Shown here piece after piece: positions 1 through 6,753 of a DNA stretch of 20,126 nt. Each line of letters opens with the position of its first letter. Within the stretch, counting starts at the first letter, position 1. Where the stretch lies: positions 1 through 20,126 of the forward strand of contig CAZVCJ010000068.1 in NCBI GenBank assembly GCA_964625745.1. The letters run 5' to 3'. A model generated the notes under the pieces. It worked only from the letters and a program-made list of their open reading frames with translations, did not search any database and was not told the DNA's origin. Source of the stretch: CAZVCJ01 sp964625745 (GTDB lineage Bacteria > Chloroflexota > Anaerolineae > VGOG01). Position numbers and translations under genes: made by a program.

Positions 1-1
1 G

Positions 2-274
2 GTAGAATATGTGTTGGATGAAGCCATCAAGTCTGGCCTTGTCCGACAGGTCATGCTACGGAAAACACCTTCTGGGACTGCCCGGACGGAGGAGTTTGCG
101 GTCGTTAAAGAGTCTATCTTGACAAGAGACATTTACACAGCAGCTCGCCAGGCACGCCAAAAGAGCCATCGGTTATTTGAAGACCAGGGGCTGGCTTCGA
201 TGGCCGTCGTTTTCTCCAGTTTGTTCGCTAGCGCTATAGAAAACCCTGACGAAATACTGGAGCTTGCGACGTGA
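2..274 (+). CDS. Unrecognised small protein, possible antitoxin partner of the PIN nuclease; 5' end probably cut by the window
   Basis: The reading frame is open from base 2, so the gene may begin outside the window; the first possible start inside is GTG at 11 (87 residues). I do not recognise the family. The visible part is mostly charged and helical in character, with an Arg/Lys-rich middle (residues about 40-55) and a C-terminal end rich in Glu and Asp. Its stop overlaps the GTG start of the PIN-domain gene by four bases (GTGA, 271-274), the arrangement expected for translationally coupled toxin-antitoxin pairs, where the antitoxin usually comes first. No ribbon-helix-helix or AbrB motif is evident, so the antitoxin role is inferred from position only. 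Confidence 0.5.
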   Translation, partial: VEYVLDEAIKSGLVRQVMLRKTPSGTARTEEFAVVKESILTRDIYTAARQARQKSHRLFEDQGLASMAVVFSSLFASAIENPDEILELAT

Positions 275-726
275 AGGTATATCTCGATACGACAGTGCTC
301 ATCGCCTATCTCTTCGGTGAGTTGAGCGACACCGACGCTGAGAGACAAGCTTTTGCATCTGACATGTTTGAGATGATCAACATCGCAGCTGACATTGAGG
401 CCTTTGTCTCGTTATACTCGCTCCAGGAGCTAGCCATCTTTGCATACGACAACTACGCCTCTGATGATGCTCCAACTGTTTTAAGATTGGCTGTGTTAAT
501 GCTCTTTCAGAATGAAGTCACGCTATTGCCACTCCTTGATCGGATCGAGACTCTGAGATACCGACGGCTGGTGAGCATACCTGATCGGTCTGATCAGCCT
601 CATGTTGCATTGGCAATGAAGTACCAGTGTGATTGCATCCTGGCCTATGATGAGCACTTTGCACGTGCCAGTCTTGTAAACACAATGACACCGGACGCGT
701 TCGTGGAGATGCTCAAGTCTCCGTGA
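271..726 (+). CDS. PIN-domain ribonuclease, VapC-like
   Basis: A 151-residue protein of the usual PIN-domain length. The four acidic positions of the family are visible: D6 in the N-terminal strand (YLDTTVLI), E53 after a Ser-Leu-Gln, D108 at the start of the helix DQPHVALA, and D127 in the strand ILAYDEHF. Members cleave RNA with Mg2+ or Mn2+ bound by these residues; stand-alone ones are mostly VapC toxins cutting tRNA or rRNA. It starts with GTG and overlaps the upstream gene by four bases, so its translation is probably coupled. The toxin role is inferred; a PIN-type RNase with another function is possible. It is not obviously linked to the metabolic genes downstream. Confidence 0.75.
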   Translation: MKVYLDTTVLIAYLFGELSDTDAERQAFASDMFEMINIAADIEAFVSLYSLQELAIFAYDNYASDDAPTVLRLAVLMLFQNEVTLLPLLDRIETLRYRRLVSIPDRSDQPHVALAMKYQCDCILAYDEHFARASLVNTMTPDAFVEMLKSP

Positions 727-808
727 CCCTCGTGAGTAGTTGCCTCGAAATCAATAGAGTGTGGCCAAAACCTGTAGTAGTGACGACCAATGTAAATCTG
801 AAGACGAT

Positions 809-837
809 TTGACATGGCTCGCAAAATATGGTATAGT
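809..837 (+). promoter_or_regulatory. Sigma-70-type promoter of the lacI-1/iol unit
   Basis: TTGACA at 809-814 and TATAGT at 832-837 are separated by exactly 17 bases. The last base of the -10 box is the first base of a palindromic operator, so bound repressor would block RNA polymerase. Confidence 0.8.
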
Positions 838-852
838 TGCACACGTGTGCAA
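837..852. promoter_or_regulatory. LacI-type operator O1 (proximal)
   Basis: A perfect 16-base palindrome, TTGCACACGTGTGCAA, with the central CG typical of LacI-family operators. It overlaps the end of the -10 box and covers the expected transcription start. The 14-base core is repeated exactly at 911-924. The most likely ligand is the LacI protein encoded immediately downstream (autoregulation plus control of the iol genes). Confidence 0.75.
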
Positions 853-910
853 ACCCATCACGGGCGATCCAACATGGCACCGTAGGATCGCCTCTCTTTA
901 GGATAAGCAA

Positions 911-924
911 TGCACACGTGTGCA
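911..924. promoter_or_regulatory. LacI-type operator O2 (leader)
   Basis: Second perfect copy of the palindrome TGCACACGTGTGCA, in the 5' leader just upstream of the lacI ribosome binding site (GGGAG, 928-932). The centres of O1 and O2 are 73 bp apart, close to seven helical turns, which would allow a tetrameric or cooperative repressor to loop the promoter region. Confidence 0.7.
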
Positions 925-940
925 ACCGGGAGCATCCCTC

Positions 941-1945
941 ATGCGTGTCTCGATAAAGGACGTCGCTCAAGCGGCTGGCGTCTCTCACTCCACGGTTTCC
1001 CGCGCCCTGGGCGATAGCCCTCTGGTAAAAGCCGAGACCAAAACCCACATCAAGCGCCTGGCCCAGGAGATGGGCTACACCCCTGACGCCATCGCCCGCA
1101 GCTTGGTGACGCGGCAAACGCGCACCGTGGGCGTCGTGGTCACTACCATCACCGACCCGTTCGTGGCCGAGGTGGTGCAGGGTATCGAAGACACGGCTCT
1201 GGAAAACGACTACTCTGTTATCCTGGCCAGCTCTGCTGCCGAGCCGGACCGCGAGGTGGCCGCCGTGGAGATGCTTCGCGCCAAGCGGGTGGACAGCGTC
1301 ATCGTCACCTCCTCGCGTGTGGGGGCGCTCTACCTGGAGCATCTGGAACGCATCGGCGTGCCGGTGGTGCTCATCAACAACCACAACGAGCAAAGCGGGC
1401 GCTATACCTTTTCGGTGAGTGTGGACAATCAGCACGGCGGCCACCTGGCGACTCGGCACCTCATCGAGCAGGGACGTCGCCGCATTGCCTACGTGTCTGG
1501 CACAGCCGATCAAAGCGACAGCGCAGGCCGCCTGGCTGGTTATCGGCAGGCGCTGGAAGAAAATGGCATCCCCTTCGATCCGGCTCTGGTCGTGCCCGGC
1601 AACGGTCGCCTCGACGGCGGTGAGCGGGCGCTGCATGCGCTGATAAGCCTGGACAGCCCGCCTACGGCCGTTTTTTGTTACAACGACATGACCGCCATCG
1701 GCCTGCTCTGCGCTGCTCGGCAAGCGGGCCTGTCTGTGCCGGAGGATCTGGCTGTGGTTGGCTTCGATGATGTTCCTCTGGCCTCGTACATCAGTCCACC
1801 TCTTACGACCGTCGCCCAGCCTCAGCGAGACATGGGCCGGCAAGCCATGAGCATGGCTCTGACTCTGATGGCTGCCGATGATTTGTCGCCTCCCTTATCC
1901 GATGTCGTGGTGAAAGGAAGGCTGATCGAACGCGAGACAACGTGA
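941..1945 (+). CDS. LacI-family transcriptional repressor 1 (probable regulator of the iol unit)
   Basis: 334 residues, the normal LacI/GalR length. Residues 3-23 (VSIKDVAQAAGVSHSTVSRAL) form the helix-turn-helix, followed by a hinge helix and a periplasmic-binding-protein-like effector domain (from about residue 60; GVVVTTITDPFVAEVVQGIE opens it). ATG at 941 is chosen over an in-frame GTG at 920 because it has a GGGAG Shine-Dalgarno eight bases upstream and puts the HTH at the very N-terminus as is usual; GTG 920 lies inside the operator. Recognition-helix residues H16-S17 differ from L18-M19 of the second LacI in this window, which fits the two different operators. The inducer is unknown; an inositol-derived ketone is a reasonable guess because iolM follows 48 bases downstream. 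Confidence 0.9.
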   Translation: MRVSIKDVAQAAGVSHSTVSRALGDSPLVKAETKTHIKRLAQEMGYTPDAIARSLVTRQTRTVGVVVTTITDPFVAEVVQGIEDTALENDYSVILASSAAEPDREVAAVEMLRAKRVDSVIVTSSRVGALYLEHLERIGVPVVLINNHNEQSGRYTFSVSVDNQHGGHLATRHLIEQGRRRIAYVSGTADQSDSAGRLAGYRQALEENGIPFDPALVVPGNGRLDGGERALHALISLDSPPTAVFCYNDMTAIGLLCAARQAGLSVPEDLAVVGFDDVPLASYISPPLTTVAQPQRDMGRQAMSMALTLMAADDLSPPLSDVVVKGRLIERETT

Positions 1946-1946
1946 G

Positions 1947-1974
1947 CGTGAAACGCGAAACGTAAAACATAACA
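1947..1974. repeat. Period-7 array in the lacI-iolM spacer
   Basis: Four consecutive seven-base units: CGTGAAA, CGCGAAA, CGTAAAA, CATAACA. The array fills the spacer between the lacI stop and the strong ribosome binding site AAGGAGGT of iolM. Confidence 0.6.
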
Positions 1975-1993
1975 TAAGAAGGAGGTTTTTGAC

Positions 1994-3151
1994 ATGAAAG
2001 GATTGGTTCTTGATGCCGTTTGGGAACCCAAGCCAGACTATGTGGTTTCCGAATGGGAGAAGGAGACGGGCAAGGCCGTCACTGGCAATAGCATCTGGCG
2101 GCACCCCAGGCTGGAGGTGCGCGAGTGGCCCGACCCCAAGCCGGGCCCGCAAGAGGTGGTGCTGGAGGTGCAGGCCTGCGGTGTCTGCGGCTCCGACATG
2201 CACTTCTACGAGACCGACGAGGACGACTACGTCCTGTACCCCGGCCTGACCAGGTTCCCCACCATCTTAGGCCACGAGTTCTCCGGCAAAGTGGTGGAGG
2301 CAGGCAAGGATGTCGAGATCCTTAAGGTTGGCGATATGGTGACGGTGGAGGAGATGATCTGGTGCGGTCGCTGCATCCCCTGCCGCAACGGCTACCCCAA
2401 TCACTGCACCAACCTGGAGGAGCTGGGCTTCACCATTCCCGGCGCCTTCGCCAACTACATCGCTGTGGACGAGAAGTTCTGCTGGAAGATTGACGCCATC
2501 GCCGAGCACTTTGGCAGTGAGGAGACAGGCTATGAGGTTGCTGCTCTCACCGAGCCGACCTGCGTTTCCTACAACGCCATGTTCGAGCGGGCAGGCGGCT
2601 TCCGGCCGGGGCACTACGTCAGCGTGTTCGGCGCGGGACCCATCGGCCTGGCGGCCATCGGCCTGGCGAAAGCGGCCGGCGCGGGCATCATCGCTGATTT
2701 TGAGATCTCGCCGCAGCGGCGCGAGCTGGCCAAGCAGGTGGGCGCCGACTACGTGTACGATCCGCGCGAAGTCGTTGCCGGCGATGTGCTGATGGAGCTG
2801 AGCAAGGGTGAGGGCTTCAACTTTCACGTCGAGGCCGCCGGGGCTCCGCATCTGACGGTGCCAGAGATGGAGAAGGCCCTGGCCATCAATGGCAAGATCG
2901 TCCAGATCGGGCGGGCAGCCCAGCGGGTGCCCATGTACCTGGAAGCCTTGCAGGTGCGCCGCTCCCAGGTCTTCGGCTCGCAGGGGCACTCCGGCCACGA
3001 GACCTTCCCCAACGTCATCCGCCTGATCGGTGCCGGCCGACTGGACTTGAGCCCCATCATCACCGCTCGCTATGGTCTGGAGGACACAGTGAACGCCATC
3101 GCCAGGTCCACTGAGCGAACGGACGGTAAGATCCTGGTGAAGCCAAACTAG
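1994..3151 (+). CDS. iolM: Zinc-dependent medium-chain dehydrogenase, scyllo-inosose 3-dehydrogenase (IolM) type
   Basis: 385 residues, preceded by AAGGAGGT at a good distance. Catalytic zinc ligands are C62 (in CGVCGSD) and the H94-E95 pair (LGHEFSG); the structural zinc site is C124, C127, C130, C138; the NAD-binding loop is GAGPIG at 213-218. The N-terminal extension and the signatures TDEDDYVLYPGLT and GSQGHSGHETFP closely resemble, from memory, Thermotoga maritima TM0412 (IolM), which oxidises scyllo-inosose (2-keto-myo-inositol) to a diketo-inositol with NAD+. The call is strengthened by the neighbours: a creatininase-family protein and an IolO-like epimerase follow, the same trio as in T. 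maritima. A sorbitol- or threonine-type dehydrogenase is the fallback. It probably lies in the lacI-1 transcription unit. The first enzyme of the pathway, IolG, is not in this window. Confidence 0.75.
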   Translation: MKGLVLDAVWEPKPDYVVSEWEKETGKAVTGNSIWRHPRLEVREWPDPKPGPQEVVLEVQACGVCGSDMHFYETDEDDYVLYPGLTRFPTILGHEFSGKVVEAGKDVEILKVGDMVTVEEMIWCGRCIPCRNGYPNHCTNLEELGFTIPGAFANYIAVDEKFCWKIDAIAEHFGSEETGYEVAALTEPTCVSYNAMFERAGGFRPGHYVSVFGAGPIGLAAIGLAKAAGAGIIADFEISPQRRELAKQVGADYVYDPREVVAGDVLMELSKGEGFNFHVEAAGAPHLTVPEMEKALAINGKIVQIGRAAQRVPMYLEALQVRRSQVFGSQGHSGHETFPNVIRLIGAGRLDLSPIITARYGLEDTVNAIARSTERTDGKILVKPN

Positions 3152-3199
3152 AAATTAGAAGTGAGAAATTAGAAATGAGAAACTGGAAGTGAGAAATTA
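3151..3199. repeat. Heptamer array upstream of the four-helix-bundle gene
   Basis: Seven uninterrupted seven-base units from the last base of the iolM stop codon: GAAATTA, GAAGTGA, GAAATTA, GAAATGA, GAAACTG, GAAGTGA, GAAATTA. The array ends four bases before the ATG of the next gene and is the inverse of the array at 3618-3645. Confidence 0.75.
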
Positions 3200-3203
3200 G
3201 AGA

Positions 3204-3614
3204 ATGGTGTATGAGGAGTGGCTGGCGCAGGTGCCGGACGGGCTTAAGAAGGATCCGATTTGGCAGTTCAAGGCTTATCCGAAGGCGCTGTTGCTGTTTG
3301 ATCTAATGTGGGAGGACAGCGAGAAACTGCTGCGAGATGCGCGAGGTCGGGAGATTGTCAAGCAACTCGTCCGCAGCGCTGGTTCTATCACTGCCAACAT
3401 AGACGAGGGGTTCGGGCGCGGCGTTGACAGGGGAGAGTATCTGCAGTTTCTGCGCTACGCACTTGGCTCTGCGAGGGAAACGCGAAGCTGGTACTATAAA
3501 TCGCGCCAGCTCTTGGCCGCAGATGTGGTCGAGCATCGGATGAGCCTATGCAGCGAAATCATTGCCCTGCTCGTCACCGTCATCAAGAAGCGCCGCAAAC
3601 AAGCCTGCCGCTAA
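3204..3614 (+). CDS. Four-helix bundle protein (S23 rRNA intervening-sequence protein / Avd-like family)
   Basis: 136 residues. The family signature is seen at about residues 51-75: LVRSAGSITANIDEGFGR, then EYLQFLRYALGSARE, typical of the S23/IVP four-helix-bundle fold. Members form ring-like pentamers; some are encoded inside 23S rRNA intervening sequences and one group (Avd) assists diversity-generating retroelements, but stand-alone copies such as this have no established role. No rRNA, reverse transcriptase or variable repeat is nearby. It interrupts the otherwise compact iolM-iolN order and is bracketed by inverted heptamer arrays, so it looks like an inserted cassette rather than a pathway gene. 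No clear Shine-Dalgarno precedes ATG 3204; a GTG three bases later is equally possible. Confidence 0.8.
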   Translation: MVYEEWLAQVPDGLKKDPIWQFKAYPKALLLFDLMWEDSEKLLRDARGREIVKQLVRSAGSITANIDEGFGRGVDRGEYLQFLRYALGSARETRSWYYKSRQLLAADVVEHRMSLCSEIIALLVTVIKKRRKQACR

Positions 3615-3617
3615 CCC

Positions 3618-3645
3618 TTCTCATTTCTCTCTTCTCACTTCTCAT
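3618..3645. repeat. Inverted heptamer array downstream of the four-helix-bundle gene
   Basis: Four seven-base units, TTCTCAT, TTCTCTC, TTCTCAC, TTCTCAT, which are the reverse complements of units in the 3151-3199 array. In RNA the two arrays could pair and enclose the 136-codon gene. Confidence 0.7.
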
Positions 3646-3666
3646 TTGATGAGTCGAGGAGGTAAA

Positions 3667-4791
3667 ATGTCAGACAAGCAAATACCGGCGGGGCTACTCG
3701 CTACTGACCAGCCTGATCTGTTCTTCGAGGATAACACCGTTGGCTGCCTGAAGAAAGAAGTCTGGGATGCCAGCGACGCCGAGATTGACGCCATTCTGGC
3801 CGAGTACGGCGTCCCCTCGCCGGTCGAGTGGGGCAAGCCGGGTTCGTACATCCAAACAACCGTGCGCTGGCAGGTCGAGGAAAACCGTCGCCAGAACGAC
3901 GTCGTTTTCATCCCTGTGGGGTGCACCGAGCTCCACGGTCGGCACCTGGCCAGCGCGTCGGATACGCTGTACGTCAGCCAGATCGTGGAGGGCGTGCGGC
4001 GCTACACGGCCAGACGAGGCGCGCCCGTCAACCTGGCCCTGCCGCCGCTGATGTACGGCGCGCATCCCTACCACCACCTGGGAATGCCCGGCACCGTCAT
4101 CGTGCGGGAGAACGTGGTGCGGGAGTTGATGATGGACGTGATGCTGGGCCTGTGGAACGACGGCTTCCGCAAGCAGATCATCATCAATAACCACGGCCAG
4201 TTGTGGGTGCTGGAGTCGGCGGTGCAGCAGTTCCAGAAGCGCTACCAGCTCCCCGGCATCTTCCGCGTGATTGACTGGCATCGGGCGGTGCGCGAGTTTT
4301 TCCGCACCAAAGAGCGCGGCGGCAAGTGGGACACCAACTTCGTCCACGCCGACGAGTCGGAGACTTCGCTAGGTCTGCTATTCCATCCTGAAATGGTGGA
4401 CATGCGATACGCCGTGGACACCGAGGGCAAGAGCTACCTGCCAGAAGGGCACTTCGACAAGTCGGTGGACCCCTTCGGACGGCCCAGCCGCTGGTCGGAG
4501 GGTGAAGGTCACTTTGCCATTGAGATCGCGGCCACTCCTGAGGGTGTCGTGGGCAAAGCGACGCACGGTTCAGCAGACAAGGCCAGGCGCCCGGTGGCGG
4601 CTATCCTCCGCTACCTGACCCTGCTCAACGACCAGATCCTGGAGGCCTTCCCGCCCGGCACCGTGCCGCCGGTGGAAGAGGTGACCTTGCGCACTCAGGC
4701 GGAGATGGAGCCCTACCTGCGCGAGCCGCTGAGCGAGGGCTGGAAGCCGGTGTACGGGCTGCCGGCCATCGGACAGAATACCTTGGTGTGA
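3667..4791 (+). CDS. iolN: Creatininase-family hydrolase, 3-dehydro-scyllo-inosose hydrolase (IolN) type
   Basis: 374 residues from ATG 3667, which follows a GAGGAGGT ribosome binding site (3656-3663) closely; an in-frame ATG at 3649 lacks one. Creatininase-family metal-site motifs are seen in order: E88-L-H90 with D99 (PVGCTELHGRHLASASD), the N175-H176-G177 loop (INNHGQL), and H227 to E232 (HADESETS). Creatininase relatives cleave C-N or C-C bonds with two divalent metals. In T. maritima the neighbour of IolM, IolN (TM0413), is of this family and opens the ring of diketo-inositol to 5-dehydro-L-gluconate; the same gene order here supports that role. The protein is longer than classic creatininases (about 260 residues), with an N-terminal extension of about 75 residues and a long C-terminal part. 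Family certain; substrate inferred. Confidence 0.72.
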   Translation: MSDKQIPAGLLATDQPDLFFEDNTVGCLKKEVWDASDAEIDAILAEYGVPSPVEWGKPGSYIQTTVRWQVEENRRQNDVVFIPVGCTELHGRHLASASDTLYVSQIVEGVRRYTARRGAPVNLALPPLMYGAHPYHHLGMPGTVIVRENVVRELMMDVMLGLWNDGFRKQIIINNHGQLWVLESAVQQFQKRYQLPGIFRVIDWHRAVREFFRTKERGGKWDTNFVHADESETSLGLLFHPEMVDMRYAVDTEGKSYLPEGHFDKSVDPFGRPSRWSEGEGHFAIEIAATPEGVVGKATHGSADKARRPVAAILRYLTLLNDQILEAFPPGTVPPVEEVTLRTQAEMEPYLREPLSEGWKPVYGLPAIGQNTLV

Positions 4792-4802
4792 TGCACAAGG
4801 GG

Positions 4803-4880
4803 CAACGAGGGATGAGGGATGAGTAATGAGGAACGGGACAAACCTCATTTTCCTCATTGCCTCGTTGCCTCATCACTCGC
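4803..4880. repeat. Inverted heptamer/octamer arrays in the iolN-iolO spacer
   Basis: Units CAACGAG, GGATGAG, GGATGAG, TAATGAG, GAACGGG (4803-4837) are followed by units of the opposite sense, CCTCATT (4843-4849), GCCTCGTT (4859-4866) and GCCTCATC (4867-4874). The halves can fold into a hairpin between two genes of the same operon. Confidence 0.6.
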
Positions 4881-4900
4881 CACTCCGGAGACCAGAGACC

Positions 4901-5713
4901 ATGAAGCTGAGCATCGTTCTCTCCACCCACGCCGCCCAGTTCCAGGCGGTGGCCTTCAAGGGCGACTTCGAAGCCAACGTCGCCAAGATCGCGGGTTGGG
5001 GCTACGACGGCGTCGAGCTCGCCATTCGCGATCCCAGCCTGGTGGACGCCGACGAGTTGCTGCGCGTGGTGTCGGCGCACGGCTTGGAGGTGCCGGCCAT
5101 CGGCACCGGCCAGGCCTGGGGCGAGGAGGGGCTGTCGTTCACCGACCCCAACCCGGACGTGAGGGCAGCGGCCATCCAGCGGGTGCGCGACCACGTGCCT
5201 TTTGCGGCCCGCACTGGTGCGGCAATCATCATCGGTTTGCTGCGCGGGATCGTTAAGCCCGGCGTCAGCCACGACCAGGCCTACACCTGGCTCGTCGAGG
5301 CGCTGCAACGCTGCACGGCAGCCGCCGCACCCCACGGCGTGCGCCTGGTGCTGGAGCCCATCAACCGCTACGAGACCACCCTCATCAACAACGTCGAGCA
5401 GGGGTTGGCGCTCATTGAGACGGTGGGTGCGGATAACTTCGGCCTGCTACTCGACACCTTCCATACGAACATCGAGGAGCCGGTGATTGAGGACAGCATC
5501 CGCGCCTGCGGCGACCGCATCTTCCACTTTCACGTGGCCGACTCCAACCGCTGGTATCCCGGCGCCGGCCACCTGGACTTCAAGTCCATCCTGGACACCC
5601 TCTTCGCCACCGGCTACCAGGGCTACGTCTCCGGCGAATTCATGCCTCTGCCCGACGCCGACACGTCGGCCGAGCGAAGCATTGCCCATCTGCGCCAACT
5701 TTACTCTCCATGA
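4901..5713 (+). CDS. iolO: TIM-barrel epimerase, 5-dehydro-L-gluconate epimerase (IolO) type
   Basis: 270 residues from ATG 4901; this start gives the same length and N-terminus (MKLSIVLST) that I recall for T. maritima TM0416 (IolO), and a GGAG lies ten bases upstream. An in-frame ATG at 4826 would add 25 residues encoded by the repeat spacer and is rejected. Signatures include AFKGD (18-22), VELAIRDPS (38-46), AIGTGQA (66-72), EPINRYET (152-159) and HVADSNRW (211-218). The xylose-isomerase-like metal site is E152, D185, H211 and E246. In the Thermotoga pathway IolO epimerises 5-dehydro-L-gluconate to D-tagaturonate, which enters hexuronate catabolism. This is the best supported of the three iol calls; a hydroxypyruvate isomerase or tagatose/psicose 3-epimerase is the alternative by fold. 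Confidence 0.82.
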   Translation: MKLSIVLSTHAAQFQAVAFKGDFEANVAKIAGWGYDGVELAIRDPSLVDADELLRVVSAHGLEVPAIGTGQAWGEEGLSFTDPNPDVRAAAIQRVRDHVPFAARTGAAIIIGLLRGIVKPGVSHDQAYTWLVEALQRCTAAAAPHGVRLVLEPINRYETTLINNVEQGLALIETVGADNFGLLLDTFHTNIEEPVIEDSIRACGDRIFHFHVADSNRWYPGAGHLDFKSILDTLFATGYQGYVSGEFMPLPDADTSAERSIAHLRQLYSP

Positions 5714-5730
5714 ATAGTTTTAATGAACCC

Positions 5731-5751
5731 CTCGTTATTCGTTACCTCGTG
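5731..5751. repeat. CTCGTTA-type heptamer array
   Basis: Units CTCGTTA, TTCGTTA, CCTCGTG directly followed by GAAAAGACCTCC. A related layout, CTCGTTA units then GTAAAAGGACCTCC, occurs at 7623-7670 after the GDPD gene, so both spacers carry members of one repeat family. Confidence 0.6.
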
Positions 5752-5769
5752 AAAAGACCTCCTACGGAC

Positions 5770-6047
5770 CTCGTGCAGGTATCTTCTGTCTTCCAGACAC
5801 CGCCGGGTGGGAAATCGAAGGCGATCTGCGCCGTCACTCCATCCAGGTCATCCAGCGTCTGGTAACGCAGGTCGAACCTGCCCGCCGCCTCCTGGACGGT
5901 CAGGGTGCTGGTCGCCGGGGGCAGCCGGCGCAGTTCTCGCTCTGTCATCATCTCTGCCCATCGTTCCGGCGGCCCCGCTTGCCCGGTTTCCCTCAACGTG
6001 CAGCGAATCGCTAAGGAGCGGACAAATTCTGCCTGACCTGGTATACT
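5770..6047 (-). pseudogene. Remnant of an unidentified protein gene on the minus strand
   Basis: Read on the minus strand, the frame stays open from about 6047 to the repeat at 5770 and gives a protein-like sequence including RWAEMMTERELRRLPP, FDLRYQTLDDLDGV and IAFDFPPGGVW. It has no good start, no upstream ribosome binding site, and runs into the heptamer/ACCTCC repeat where the sequence loses its coding look. It resembles an internal piece of a larger gene whose ends were lost. I do not recognise the family. It could also be a chance open frame. Confidence 0.35.
6019..6047 (+). promoter_or_regulatory. Probable extended -10 promoter of the HAD/GDPD genes
   Basis: TATACT at 6042-6047 with TG at 6039-6040 (extended -10) and a weak -35, CGGACA at 6019-6024, 17 bases apart. 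No palindromic operator is evident nearby. Confidence 0.5.
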
Positions 6048-6128
6048 TTAGTTGGCGCTTTCTACGGGACGTGGGTTCGTAGTTGCCACTTCAGTGGCTT
6101 TCTCAAAGCCGCTTACGGAGGCTGATGA

Positions 6129-6659
6129 ATGGAGCACAGTCTGGTCGCCCTGCTGTTCGATCTGGGCGACACCATCATGGCCGAGGAAAGCGAGATCAAG
6201 GATGCGGGCGGGACGACGCTGCAAGCCGACCTGTTCCCAGGCGCGGCCGAGATGCTGCGCCGCTTCAAGGCTCAGGGCCACGCTCTGGGCCTGGTGGCCG
6301 ACAGCAGGCCTGATACGCCGATCAACGTCCTGCGGCAGCATGGCCTGCTGGAGCTCTTTGACACCTTGACAATCTCCGAGGTGGTCGGCGCCAGCAAGCC
6401 GGACCCGCAGATCTTTCGGGTGGCGCTGGAAGAGCTGGGCATCCCGGAGAGTGGCTACGGCCGGGTGGTGATGGTGGGCAACAACCTGGAACGCGACATC
6501 GTGGGGGCCAACCGGCTGGGGCTGATCTCCGTCTACTTCTACTGGAGCGACCGCCGCCGCAGCCAGCCGCTGACGGACGAGGAGAGGCCGCAGCACACGG
6601 TGACGTCCATGCCGGAGTTGGTGGCCTTGATCGAAAAACTGGATGGGCAGTTACCTTGA
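6129..6659 (+). CDS. HAD-superfamily hydrolase (phosphatase-like)
   Basis: 176 residues from ATG 6129, preceded by GGAGG (6117-6121). HAD motifs appear in order: motif I at 10-15 (FDLGDT, nucleophile D11), motif II at 55-59 (LVADS), motif III K90 (GASKPDP), motif IV at 116-123 (VGNNLERD). Only about 43 residues separate motifs I and II, so the cap domain is very small. In motif I the usual second aspartate (DxD) is glycine (G13) with an aspartate one place later (D14), a variant also seen in other HAD proteins. Members hydrolyse phosphate esters or related bonds; the substrate is unknown. The start of the next intact gene lies 177 bases downstream, across a gene scrap. An inositol- or glycerol-phosphate substrate is possible from context but unproven. 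Confidence 0.75.
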   Translation: MEHSLVALLFDLGDTIMAEESEIKDAGGTTLQADLFPGAAEMLRRFKAQGHALGLVADSRPDTPINVLRQHGLLELFDTLTISEVVGASKPDPQIFRVALEELGIPESGYGRVVMVGNNLERDIVGANRLGLISVYFYWSDRRRSQPLTDEERPQHTVTSMPELVALIEKLDGQLP

Positions 6660-6693
6660 GACTTTACCAGAAGCAGTAGGAAGAAGGTATATC

Positions 6694-6753
6694 ATGGCGA
6701 CTTGCAACATCGTGGACTTTGGCGCCATCGGCGACGGCAGAACGGACAACACG
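6694..6753 (+). pseudogene. N-terminal scrap of a GH28/pectate-lyase-like polygalacturonase
   Basis: ATG 6694 has a proper ribosome binding site (AGGAAGAAGG, 6679-6687) and encodes 20 residues, MATCNIVDFGAIGDGRTDNT. The part NIVDFGAIGDGRTDNT matches the N-terminal signature of right-handed beta-helix polygalacturonases and pectate lyases (typically YGAxGDGxTDDT). The similarity then ends abruptly, the frame continues as non-homologous Arg/Ser-rich sequence, and the GDPD gene starts 83 bases later. This is best explained as a gene whose body was deleted, leaving its translation start. Confidence 0.6.

Larger units (their letters stand above)
5714..6128. other. 415-base spacer between iolO and the HAD gene
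   Basis: No intact gene. It begins with CTCGTTA-type heptamers (5731-5751) running into the motif AAAAGACCTCC, continues with a minus-strand coding remnant (about 5770-6047), and ends with a probable promoter (6019-6047) and the leader of the HAD gene. Confidence 0.6.

Noticed and set aside
713..1843. Long minus-strand open frame (376 codons) opposite lacI-1
   Set aside because: It is a shadow of the well-supported lacI frame, His/Arg/Gly-rich with no family signature, and crosses the promoter and operators.
3151..3645. CRISPR array or diversity-generating retroelement around the Avd-like gene
   Set aside because: The repeats are only seven bases with no spacers, and there is no reverse transcriptase, template/variable repeat or cas gene in the window.
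4826..4900. N-terminal extension of iolO from ATG 4826
   Set aside because: The 25 added codons lie in the inverted heptamer repeats, whereas ATG 4901 gives the family's own N-terminus and length.
6060..6596. Minus-strand open frame opposite the HAD gene
   Set aside because: It is a shadow of the HAD coding frame, whose motifs I to IV are intact on the + strand.
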